From an uncultured Bacilli bacterium (GTDB lineage: Bacteria > Bacillota_I > Bacilli_A > ML615J-28 > CAG-313): a DNA stretch of 10,226 nt. The translations under genes and the position numbers were made by a program. How positions within the stretch are numbered: the first letter of the stretch is position 1; every line of letters begins with the position of its first letter. The notes under the pieces were generated by a model. It was given only the letters and a program-made list of their open reading frames with translations, did not search any database and had not been told where the DNA came from. Positions 1 through 6,488 of the stretch are shown here, in pieces. The stretch is from assembly GCA_947627685.1 (NCBI GenBank), contig CANQWZ010000048.1, positions 1 through 10,226 on the forward strand, read 5' to 3'.

Positions 1-2
1 CC

Positions 3-1004
3 CAAGATGGTTTAATTGAGGATTTAAATACCAATCTTACCCTTATTAAGAGACGCCTTAAAACGAGCGATTTAAAAGTTAATAAATATCAACTTGGGCT
101 TATATCTAAAACGGATTGTGCTGTTTTATATTTAAAGAACTTTTATGATAAAAATACTTTAAAAATGATTGTTAATAAACTCTTAACTATTAAAAGTGAT
201 GTTATTAATTCCATTAGTGATCTTAATACTAATTTTGATAATAATTCTTTGTTACCGCAAATTTTTAACACTAGTTCACCCGAAATTATTGTTGATGCCT
301 TAGTTAAGGGACGGATTGTGCTTCTGCTTGATAACACTGATGTAGCAAGTATTTTACCTGCCAATTTATCAATTTTTACTACTTCTAAATCTTATATTAA
401 TACCCCTAAATATTTTGCTATGTTCAATCATGTGCTAGTATTAATTTTCTTTTTTATATCTTTATTTATGATGGGATTATTTATTGCCATAATTAATTTT
501 CATCCCGGTTTTTTATCCATCCCGCTTTTTGCAAATATCAAACTAACCGAAAAAGGCACTAATTGGCCTATGTTTTTTGAAGTAATGATTGTTTATTTTT
601 TATTTGAATTTTATCGTTTTGCGACGAGTCGCTCACCTAATAATTCCATTCAAAACATTATTGTCATCTTAGGGGGCTTATTCATTGGTCAAAATGCTAT
701 CGAATCAGGTACAATTGGAGCAGCTGTTTTGTTTATGACTTCCATTTCGTATATTGCGGTATTCGCGGTAACTAGTAATATTTATTTAATAACTTCCATT
801 AATATTTTAAGAATGTTTATTCTTATTTTATCTTATACTATGGGTATTTTAGGATTTATGGTTGCTTCATTAATTACCATTTTTTATCTATATAAACAAC
901 ATGATAAATCTAATTATTATTTATATCCTTTCATCCCTTTTAATAAAAAAGATTTTATGAACTACTTTACTCCTAAAGATGAAAATATTAAGGTGACTAA
1001 ATGA
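3..1004 (+). CDS. GerA-type spore germination protein, A subunit (5' end outside window)
   Basis: This is an integral membrane subunit of a GerA-family germinant receptor, which sits in the spore inner membrane and senses nutrients. The frame is open from base 3 without a start, so the gene begins left of the window; 333 residues are visible. The soluble part has typical family features: IKRRLKTSDLKVNK, a stretch like the family's SKTKVALLYI (SKTDCAVLYL), then LLPQIFNTSSPEIIVDALVKGRIVLLLDNTD and a PA motif. After it come about five hydrophobic helices, with FATSRSPN and GGLFIGQNAIESG as conserved loops. The C-terminus is short and polar. An internal ATG at 165 is not the start, because the family homology runs well upstream of it. 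The stop TGA overlaps the next gene's ATG by 4 bases, so the two are co-transcribed. Whether it is a GerAA or a SpoVAF homologue cannot be told. Confidence 0.9.
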   Translation, partial: QDGLIEDLNTNLTLIKRRLKTSDLKVNKYQLGLISKTDCAVLYLKNFYDKNTLKMIVNKLLTIKSDVINSISDLNTNFDNNSLLPQIFNTSSPEIIVDALVKGRIVLLLDNTDVASILPANLSIFTTSKSYINTPKYFAMFNHVLVLIFFFISLFMMGLFIAIINFHPGFLSIPLFANIKLTEKGTNWPMFFEVMIVYFLFEFYRFATSRSPNNSIQNIIVILGGLFIGQNAIESGTIGAAVLFMTSISYIAVFAVTSNIYLITSINILRMFILILSYTMGILGFMVASLITIFYLYKQHDKSNYYLYPFIPFNKKDFMNYFTPKDENIKVTK

Positions 1005-2041
1005 GAAAAGTTGTTATTTTTTTAATTATTATTATTTCCTTTATACCTTTTTTAACTAAAAAAAGTGATTATAAAGATATTACGGATATTATTTATGTAA
1101 GCAGTATTGGTTTAGATTATGATGAAGATATGGATGAATACACTATTTATTTTTATATTATCAATAATTTTAATTTAGGTAATTCGCAAATTGCCTCTGG
1201 TAATACTGAAAATTTATCCTATGTCATAAAAGTATCTGATCATAATTTTATTAGTGCTTTTAATGCTATTTTGAAAAAAACTAATATGAATATTTATTTT
1301 ACTCATTTACAAACGATGATTATTAGTAAGTCTTTCTTTAATAATAAAGCTATTTTAAATTTTTATAATTATATTAGAGATTTTAATTTTATGTATTATA
1401 ATTTTTATCTTTTTACTACTGATTCTAAGATCCAAGATTTATACAATATTCAAAATTTTTCTGATGTTTCTGCCTATCATACTTTAATTGTCAGTCCTAA
1501 TTTAGTTAAAAGTTATAAACTAATTACTTTTGTCGATTTTAGTAAGGCTATTCTTGATAAAAATTATACTTTGTTAATTCCGCATATATCTAGTATTGTT
1601 GATGCTTTTATTGAACAAGATAAAAGTTATTATTATCTGGAAATGGATGGCTATAGCATTTTACAAAATGATTTTACAATTAAAACATTATTATATAAGG
1701 ATTATAGTATTATAAAATGGTTAATCCATCTTTCTGATCAACATTTTCAAATTAACATTTATGATATTTATATTAAAAGTGGCCGTTATAGTATTCATAA
1801 AAAACAAGATAAATTTATTATTACTTACACTATGTCGGCTATTCTTAATTTAAACCCTAATAGTGAGGCCTTAATTGAAATTGAAAAAAAATTAATCAAA
1901 TTTATTGAAGAAGAAATTACCAATCAATATCGCGAATTAAAAAAGCAAAATATCGATATTTTTAATATTAAATATAAATTAAACAATGATTACTTTAGAA
2001 ACGATAACTTTCAAGTAAAAATTAAATTATATTTGAATTAA
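1001..2041 (+). CDS. Ger(x)C-type spore germination protein without lipobox
   Basis: This is probably the C subunit of the same germinant receptor; C subunits are normally lipoproteins on the outer face of the spore inner membrane. The 346 residues begin with a hydrophobic signal or anchor (about residues 4-18). Next comes DIIYVSSIGLDYDEDMDEYTIYFYI, which matches the family's opening strand (VxxIGIDYDE...). The C-terminal helix EKKLIKFIEEEITNQY followed by NIDIFNIKYKL resembles the family's ending (…DIFGFG…). The expected Cys after the signal segment is missing (IPFLTKKSD), so it is probably anchored by the uncleaved N-terminal helix. The start ATG overlaps the upstream stop as ATGA, and AAGGTG lies 6 bases upstream. 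No B (permease) subunit lies between A and C; it must be upstream or elsewhere. Family assignment rests on pattern and position, as overall similarity is low. Confidence 0.75.
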   Translation: MRKVVIFLIIIISFIPFLTKKSDYKDITDIIYVSSIGLDYDEDMDEYTIYFYIINNFNLGNSQIASGNTENLSYVIKVSDHNFISAFNAILKKTNMNIYFTHLQTMIISKSFFNNKAILNFYNYIRDFNFMYYNFYLFTTDSKIQDLYNIQNFSDVSAYHTLIVSPNLVKSYKLITFVDFSKAILDKNYTLLIPHISSIVDAFIEQDKSYYYLEMDGYSILQNDFTIKTLLYKDYSIIKWLIHLSDQHFQINIYDIYIKSGRYSIHKKQDKFIITYTMSAILNLNPNSEALIEIEKKLIKFIEEEITNQYRELKKQNIDIFNIKYKLNNDYFRNDNFQVKIKLYLN

Positions 2042-2089
2042 AAAATGAACCCCCCTTGTTAAACTTTTTTGTCTAACATTTTGGGTTCA
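2040..2089 (-). terminator. Hairpin plus T6, likely terminator of the RiPP operon
   Basis: TGAACCC (2046-2052) pairs with GGGTTCA (2083-2089), and an inner TGTTA (2057-2061) pairs with TAACA (2074-2078). Read on the - strand, the structure is followed by six T residues (complement of 2040-2045), as in an intrinsic terminator. It lies 80 bases past the stop of the nucleotidyltransferase gene and partly overlaps the Ger(x)C stop codon. On the + strand the nearest T run (2108-2114) is 18 bases past the stem, so its use for the germination operon is less clear. The stem is interrupted, and the same sequence can be read as paired transposon ends (see findings). Confidence 0.55.
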
Positions 2090-2169
2090 CTTCGAAGCGG
2101 CATAGTGTTTTTTTAACATTTTTTAGTTGGCTTTTACACATTTAACTACTATTTTTAATATTTATATTT

Positions 2170-3633
2170 CTATCCGTTCAAAATCAATGGATATTTATCA
2201 ATATTATTTATTGTTTCAGCTCCATTAATTAATGAGTTTTTATAATTATAAACTATACAGTTCAATCCTATTTTATAATTACAATTAACTTGCAGATTAT
2301 ATAAATTTATATTAATTACTATTTCATTCGATTTGTTAGTGATTTTTACTATTTCATCAGAAAAAGGTTTTAATGTGTTAAGCTTTATTAAATCTATTAT
2401 TTTACTTGTTCTAGAATGAAAGAATTTTTTTGCAAAAAATTCACCATTATAATTATAAATAAAAATAGGCAAAAAAGGATCAACAAAAAAACCGTAATTG
2501 TTAAAATAATATAATTGTAAATATATAATTTTATCAATAGATGAATTTTCAAATTCGACCTTTACTAATAGATTATTTTTATTTGAATTATCACAGTTAA
2601 TTTTTACATGTTCATCATTTAAATTCAAATAATATTCTTTAGACAATTTAGAAGTACCTTTTAAAATCTCACTTGGAAGAATAAATTTCAAATAAAAATT
2701 CTTTGTTTCTTCTCTTCTGAATATTTTAAATAATATAGGGATGCTATCAAAAAATGAATTTTCTTCTTCATCTACAAAAATACGATTCCTAGCAAATAAT
2801 TGAGTAAAATCATAATTATAAATTTGTTTTAATATTTTAAAACATTTACAAATTTTTTTAAACATTTTGTTTTCAGTTGAAATTATATTTATTTTATCCA
2901 AATTTAGGATATTGCAATACTTCTCAATGAAAATTTTTAAATCATCAAAATATTGAAAAATAAATCTATTACTATTTTGAATATAAAAATAACTATTTGT
3001 ATAATTATATACATAATTTATTAGATTCAAAAAAGTCACTTCAAGACTAAACGTACTAATAATACTATTATTAATATTAATTTCTAACATATCTTTGTAA
3101 TTTTTTATAATATTGCTATTATTTGCTTTTTTAAACTCAATAGAATAATTCAAATTTTCAAAATTAATAATTACATAATCTTCTAAACTTAAATTATTCT
3201 CATAATCTGTATTAATATCAACTATATTAAATTTTTTTGTCAATATCTCAATTACATTTTTATAATCTTCGTGATTCTTTAATACTATGTCAACATCACT
3301 ATACATTCTTTCACTATTTATAATTGTTTCTAAAACAATACCTTTATATATTACAAAATCAACATGATTTTCATTTAAAACATCTATAAACTTTTTAAAA
3401 AAACATTTATATTTTATTTTTCTTTCCTTCAATAAAATATATTGTAGTTGTATACTTTTACAATTTTTACCATTAAACAATTCTAATAATATTGGATAAT
3501 ATCGCAAAAATATTTTATGCTCAACAAGAATTTTAATTATAGTTTCTATATTTACATTTAATAGCAGGTTTTTATCAATATCTCTTCTCAAAACCATCTC
3601 ATAAACAAATGTTTCTTCATTAGTTAGTAGCAT
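2170..3633 (-). CDS. Nucleotidyltransferase-fold protein of RiPP-tailoring type (NTP_transf_5-like)
   Basis: This is a 487-residue soluble protein whose N-terminal third looks like the PF14907 nucleotidyltransferase family. VDFVIYKG (residues 91-98) is followed by MYSDVDIVL (110-118), where Asp113 and Asp115 are the expected metal-binding pair of the nucleotidyltransferase fold. The middle and C-terminal parts are rich in Asn, Tyr and Phe and I do not recognise a domain there. Members of this family occur in paeninodin/pseudomycoidin-type lasso clusters. There, as I recall, the homologue acts after the HprK-like kinase and adds sugar to a phosphorylated residue; that role here is inference. 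The start ATG has AAAGGAGA 6 bases upstream. It is the last gene of the operon and is separated from the precursor by a 62-base gap with a hairpin. The family call is good; the substrate is unknown. Confidence 0.8.
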   Translation of the reverse strand: MLLTNEETFVYEMVLRRDIDKNLLLNVNIETIIKILVEHKIFLRYYPILLELFNGKNCKSIQLQYILLKERKIKYKCFFKKFIDVLNENHVDFVIYKGIVLETIINSERMYSDVDIVLKNHEDYKNVIEILTKKFNIVDINTDYENNLSLEDYVIINFENLNYSIEFKKANNSNIIKNYKDMLEININNSIISTFSLEVTFLNLINYVYNYTNSYFYIQNSNRFIFQYFDDLKIFIEKYCNILNLDKINIISTENKMFKKICKCFKILKQIYNYDFTQLFARNRIFVDEEENSFFDSIPILFKIFRREETKNFYLKFILPSEILKGTSKLSKEYYLNLNDEHVKINCDNSNKNNLLVKVEFENSSIDKIIYLQLYYFNNYGFFVDPFLPIFIYNYNGEFFAKKFFHSRTSKIIDLIKLNTLKPFSDEIVKITNKSNEIVININLYNLQVNCNYKIGLNCIVYNYKNSLINGAETINNIDKYPLILNG

Positions 3634-3650
3634 AACATTCTCCTTTTATG

Positions 3651-3686
3651 AAATAGGATGATTCACAATGATGCATCATCCTATTT
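3651..3686. terminator. 12-bp hairpin between precursor and nucleotidyltransferase genes
   Basis: AAATAGGATGAT (3651-3662) pairs perfectly with ATCATCCTATTT (3675-3686) around a 12-base loop. On the + strand the stem runs into a T tract (to 3691), a perfect-looking terminator shape. On the - strand, where the genes lie, the T stretch after the stem is only ATTTCAT, so there it may be a leaky terminator or an mRNA-stabilising 3' hairpin. Either would give more precursor than nucleotidyltransferase message. The loop side also contains the palindrome ATGATGCATCAT (3668-3679), so a competing fold is possible. Confidence 0.6.
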
Positions 3687-3695
3687 TTTTTAATA

Positions 3696-3800
3696 CTAGC
3701 ATCCACAAGTTTTACAACCTTTTTTTGTTTTACCAGTTAAAATAAATGTTTCCAACATTCCAAAAGAGACAATTGTTGGTTTAACATATGATCTTTTCAT
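3696..3800 (-). CDS. RiPP precursor peptide: lasso-type leader, Cys/Lys-rich core
   Basis: This is a 34-residue peptide between the radical SAM and nucleotidyltransferase genes. The leader has YVKPTIVSFG (residues 5-14), which matches the YxxPxLxxxG motif that PqqD-like B1 proteins bind in lasso precursors. It is followed by ETFILTG (17-23). Lasso B2 peptidases cut two residues after a conserved Thr, so the likely cut is after Thr22-Gly23. That leaves an 11-residue core, KTKKGCKTCGC, with four Lys, two Thr, two Gly and three Cys, the last at the C-terminus (CxxCxC). The Gly-to-Thr spacing is two residues longer than is usual for lasso leaders. The core has no Asp or Glu, so lasso ring closure is impossible. 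Translation starts at an ATG 4 bases after an ideal AAAGGAGGTGA, the strongest ribosome site in the window, as expected for a highly made substrate. The final modification is unknown. Confidence 0.9.
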   Translation of the reverse strand: MKRSYVKPTIVSFGMLETFILTGKTKKGCKTCGC

Positions 3801-3804
3801 TTTC

Positions 3805-3815
3805 TCACCTCCTTT
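3805..3815 (-). promoter_or_regulatory. Ideal Shine-Dalgarno site of the precursor, inside the radical SAM stop
   Basis: AAAGGAGGTGA on the - strand lies 4 bases before the precursor ATG. Its bases are also the last codons of the radical SAM gene (Glu-Arg-Arg-stop), so ribosomes ending on the enzyme are placed on the precursor start. Confidence 0.85.
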
Positions 3816-4839
3816 CTATAAATTCATTAAATTTTTTTATTGTTTTGTAACAATTTTTATTATCTGGAAAACATAAATTTTCAGTATTAACATAATTTTG
3901 TCCAATACATTTTTGACATAAACTATCATATTGACAATTGTTACAAGTAACAAAATCTTGTTCTCTTAATTGTCTGATTTTGTTAAATAAAATATTATTA
4001 TTTATAATATCATCTATTTTTTTATCTAATAGGTTTTCAACCCAATGTACTCCATCAATTATTTCCATTCCGTTTTTTTTGAATTGTATGCAGGGATACA
4101 AATTTGCATTTGCGTCTATAAATAAAATTTCATCTCCTGCTCTACAACGACCTGGAAATTTCCTACCTTTTATTATAAAATCTTCAACATCAAATCCATA
4201 ATAATATAATGGAACTTGATTTTTTAATATAGATAATTGTTCTTCATTTAATTCATTTGCTTTTCTACCAGCATCACATCCACTATATGTATCACAAATA
4301 TCAATATCAACGTTAAATTCTACATTTAATTCTTTCTCAACATAATCTTTAAATTTTAAAATATTAGATATTTCATATTTTGTCAGTACACATTTTATGC
4401 AAACTTTTATATTATTTCTCTTTAACATTTCAACTGCTGCCACAGTTTTTTTCCAAGCACCACCGTTTTTAACAATTATATCATGCGTATTAGAATCATG
4501 AGAGTGTAAACTTACCTCTACACTACCAAATAGTTCTTTAATCATGTTAATATTATTTTCGTTGATTAAACTACCATTTGTATATAATGTTAAAGCAAAA
4601 CCTTTTTTCTTAGCATAATTGAAGATTTCAAAAGCATCATTTCTCATTAATGGCTCGCCACCAGTAAAAGTTAAGTCTATAACTCCATAATTATATAAAT
4701 CATCAATGATCTTTTTTATATCTTCTGTAGACAAGATATCTTTGTTATTACACTCTGCATAACAAAATATACATTTCCAGTTACATTTTTTTGTAATCTC
4801 AAATAAAACAGAATATCTTTTTATTTTTTTATAATTCAT
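3805..4839 (-). CDS. Radical SAM/SPASM peptide maturase
   Basis: This 344-residue enzyme reductively cleaves S-adenosylmethionine to start radical chemistry, here most likely on the adjacent precursor. The N-terminal radical SAM barrel has CNWKCIFC, a CX3CX2C motif (Cys19, Cys23, Cys26), for the SAM-binding [4Fe-4S] cluster, and GGEP (60-63) for SAM binding. A C-terminal SPASM domain is marked by Cys232, Cys250, Cys299, Cys302, Cys308, Cys311, Cys323 and Cys330, enough ligands for two auxiliary [4Fe-4S] clusters as in sactipeptide and ranthipeptide synthases. No fused PqqD-like N-terminal domain is present, which agrees with the separate pqqD-like gene in the operon. The start ATG overlaps the B2 peptidase stop by one base (TAATG). 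The stop sits inside the precursor's ribosome site. Family certain; the reaction (thioether, other C-X bond, or epimerisation) is not known from sequence. Confidence 0.95.
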   Translation of the reverse strand: MNYKKIKRYSVLFEITKKCNWKCIFCYAECNNKDILSTEDIKKIIDDLYNYGVIDLTFTGGEPLMRNDAFEIFNYAKKKGFALTLYTNGSLINENNINMIKELFGSVEVSLHSHDSNTHDIIVKNGGAWKKTVAAVEMLKRNNIKVCIKCVLTKYEISNILKFKDYVEKELNVEFNVDIDICDTYSGCDAGRKANELNEEQLSILKNQVPLYYYGFDVEDFIIKGRKFPGRCRAGDEILFIDANANLYPCIQFKKNGMEIIDGVHWVENLLDKKIDDIINNNILFNKIRQLREQDFVTCNNCQYDSLCQKCIGQNYVNTENLCFPDNKNCYKTIKKFNEFIERR

Positions 4840-5213
4840 TAATTTTTATATTCAAATATTACATGAAAAATTTTTAGATCTATTTTTTCTAAATAGGGTT
4901 GACCATTCACTTCTATCCATGCATGGCCAAATCTCCTATTATTAGATAAGCTCCTCATTCCCATAATAAATTTACAATTAATTCCATTTAAACAACAATA
5001 TTTATACATTACTAATGAACGTTTATAACATTTAAAATTGAAAATCTTACTATAAATTTTTTGATCATATATTTTTTCAATTTTAAGCGATTTCTTTTCA
5101 AATTTTGAAAAATTCTGATTTTGATTTTTATGTTGTCTATAATAATTTAAATAACCTTCTAAACCTTTTTTCTTTATTTCATGAGTCTCTATAATTAATT
5201 GTATTAAGTTCAT
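4839..5213 (-). CDS. Lasso-type B2 leader peptidase (transglutaminase-like, core 3)
   Basis: This is a 124-residue cysteine peptidase of the transglutaminase fold that removes RiPP leaders after a PqqD-like partner hands them over. KCYKRSLVMYKYCCLNGI matches the family's catalytic block (C-RSL-L...-G), with Cys62 as the nucleophile. FGHAWIEVNGQPY supplies His97 in the diagnostic HAW-EV motif. Glu109 or Asp112 would be the acidic third residue. Length is a little under the usual 140 or so. The gene starts 35 bases inside the end of the HprK-like gene without a clear Shine-Dalgarno site, so it is probably translated by coupling. Its stop overlaps the next start. A free-standing B2 with a separate PqqD is the arrangement of Bacillota lasso clusters, yet no lasso cyclase gene is present in the window. 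Confidence 0.9.
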   Translation of the reverse strand: MNLIQLIIETHEIKKKGLEGYLNYYRQHKNQNQNFSKFEKKSLKIEKIYDQKIYSKIFNFKCYKRSLVMYKYCCLNGINCKFIMGMRSLSNNRRFGHAWIEVNGQPYLEKIDLKIFHVIFEYKN

Positions 5214-6216
5214 ATTTACATTCTAAAAATTCTTCTAAAGTAAAATTTTTTTCTCCTTTTTTTAGTATTTTAGTTTTGAAATTTGGAATTTCAATTTTTA
5301 TAAAGCGAAAATTATTATAAAATTTTTTAAACATAATAATATTATCGATTGGATTCTCAATAATAAATGGGTATTTAATTTTTGTATTATTCCAATAAAT
5401 TAAACTTTCACTTTCATTTAATTCTTTAATATTGATTTTATTATTTTCAGTAATTTCTAAAAAAGATATAAATCCTATATCATATTCTTTTATAAATTCT
5501 TTAAATATTACTTGTGCATCAAAATACTTTTGAATTGAATGAAATAAATATCCTCTTTTCTTAAAATTCTTCATTATAGATAAATTTTTCAAGATTTTAG
5601 CTTTTCTAACTGCTATTGTTCTATCCAATGAATATATTTTCTTATTTTTATAATCAATAGCAAAAAAATCATTTGCTAATAAAATAGCTCCCTGATCTAA
5701 AAATTGTAATAATGTTGTACTTTTTCCTACACCTGATTTTCCTATTAACGTAAAGCATTGACCATCTAGAACAAATGCAGATCCGTGCATTGGAATTAAA
5801 TTGTTCAATCGCAAAAAATGTGCAATACAAATTTCGAGATAACTTTCAATAAAACTCATAACATATTTTCTATATTTTTTTATATAGATTTCTATTTTAT
5901 TATTATCATAATCTACATAAATTGTTATTTTGTTAGTTTTATATTTCCATTTTATTACTCTACATCTGTTACACCAATATGATTTCATATCATAATCTTT
6001 ATAATTGTAATCTATATTATCTAATTTTTCTTCAAAAAAATTTGATAAATTAATATCTTTTTCACAATTAAAGAATAAATTTATACATAATGATTTTTTA
6101 TTTTCTAAGTTATGATTAACATATTTATCTATTAAATTTAATGCTATTTTTAAATTTGATGTCACAATCAATTTAAACATTGGCATATTTCTTTCAAATA
6201 TATATTTATTCTTCAC
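5179..6216 (-). CDS. HPr-kinase-like protein of RiPP-tailoring type
   Basis: This is a 345-residue ATP-dependent kinase-like protein. The C-terminal half has MHGSAFVL followed by the P-loop GKSGVGKST (159-167), typical of HPr serine kinases. LLANDFFAI (179-187) stands where HPr kinases have the L-ADD region. The N-terminal half (1-140) is not the HPr kinase regulatory domain and is unrecognised. Homologues in paeninodin-type lasso clusters phosphorylate the C-terminal Ser of the precursor. Here the precursor ends in Cys and its core has only Thr25 and Thr31 as hydroxyl residues, so the target is uncertain. I chose the GTG start at 6216, preceded by AAGGA about 8 bases away and overlapping the pqqD-like stop by 11 bases; later in-frame ATG codons (residues 11 and 13) lack a better site. 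Confidence 0.85.
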   Translation of the reverse strand: MKNKYIFERNMPMFKLIVTSNLKIALNLIDKYVNHNLENKKSLCINLFFNCEKDINLSNFFEEKLDNIDYNYKDYDMKSYWCNRCRVIKWKYKTNKITIYVDYDNNKIEIYIKKYRKYVMSFIESYLEICIAHFLRLNNLIPMHGSAFVLDGQCFTLIGKSGVGKSTTLLQFLDQGAILLANDFFAIDYKNKKIYSLDRTIAVRKAKILKNLSIMKNFKKRGYLFHSIQKYFDAQVIFKEFIKEYDIGFISFLEITENNKINIKELNESESLIYWNNTKIKYPFIIENPIDNIIMFKKFYNNFRFIKIEIPNFKTKILKKGEKNFTLEEFLECKYELNTINYRDS

Positions 6217-6471
6217 AAACTAATCCTTGTTCTAACATTAATTTTAAAATTGTATTAACATCTTCAGTTAATTCACTTTTTTCAATTTCGTAAATATTTA
6301 ATAAGTGTTCTATTATTTGCTCTACTGTGACTTTTTCATTATCTTTAATAAATAGCCATATTTCTTTTGAACTAGTATTTAATAAAGAATAACTTCCTGT
6401 AACCAAATTAAATACGACAAAATCATCATCAACATCATTATATCCAAATTCATTTTTTTAACAATATACAT
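6206..6471 (-). CDS. PqqD-like leader-binding protein (B1), frame broken at an A7 run
   Basis: PqqD-like proteins bind the YxxP leader motif and deliver the precursor to modifying enzymes and the B2 peptidase. From the ATG at 6471 (AGGAG 6 bases upstream) the reading runs MYIVKK and then changes frame at seven A residues (complement of 6453-6459). The next frame continues NEFGYNDVDDDFVVFNLVTG, then SYSLLNTSSKEIWLFI and a helical C-terminus ending LEQGLVCEE. That joined product of 88 residues is a complete PqqD domain: two N-terminal strands, FNL-TG-Y-LN, then the wHTH-like helices. Eight A residues would restore one frame. In the given sequence the 0 frame stops after 30 codons, and the second frame has no ATG. 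Only a TTG at 6406 could start it, which would drop the first strands. Explanations are a homopolymer sequencing error, slippage during transcription or translation, or a real mutation. Confidence 0.8.
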
Positions 6472-6488
6472 AATTTTCTCCTAACTAT

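Noticed and set aside
143..364. Open frame on the - strand inside the germination gene
   Set aside because: Antisense shadow of a gene with clear GerA family motifs; no ribosome site or recognisable protein.
3696..3800. Calling the product a lasso peptide
   Set aside because: The leader, B1 and B2 fit, but the core has no Asp or Glu at ring-closing positions and no asparagine-synthetase-like cyclase is in the window.
3938..4201. Open frame on the + strand inside the radical SAM gene
   Set aside because: Antisense to the SPASM region, whose Cys motifs show the - strand is the coding one.
6206..6406. A 66-residue PqqD starting at TTG 6406
   Set aside because: It would lose the first strands of the domain, which are encoded just upstream in the same frame; there is no ribosome site before the TTG, whereas AGGAG precedes the ATG at 6471.
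6379..6471. A separate 30-residue peptide from the ATG at 6471 in the 0 frame
   Set aside because: Beyond the A7 run its sequence is Met/Leu/Ile-rich read-through of the PqqD coding strand in the wrong frame; no RiPP leader motif.
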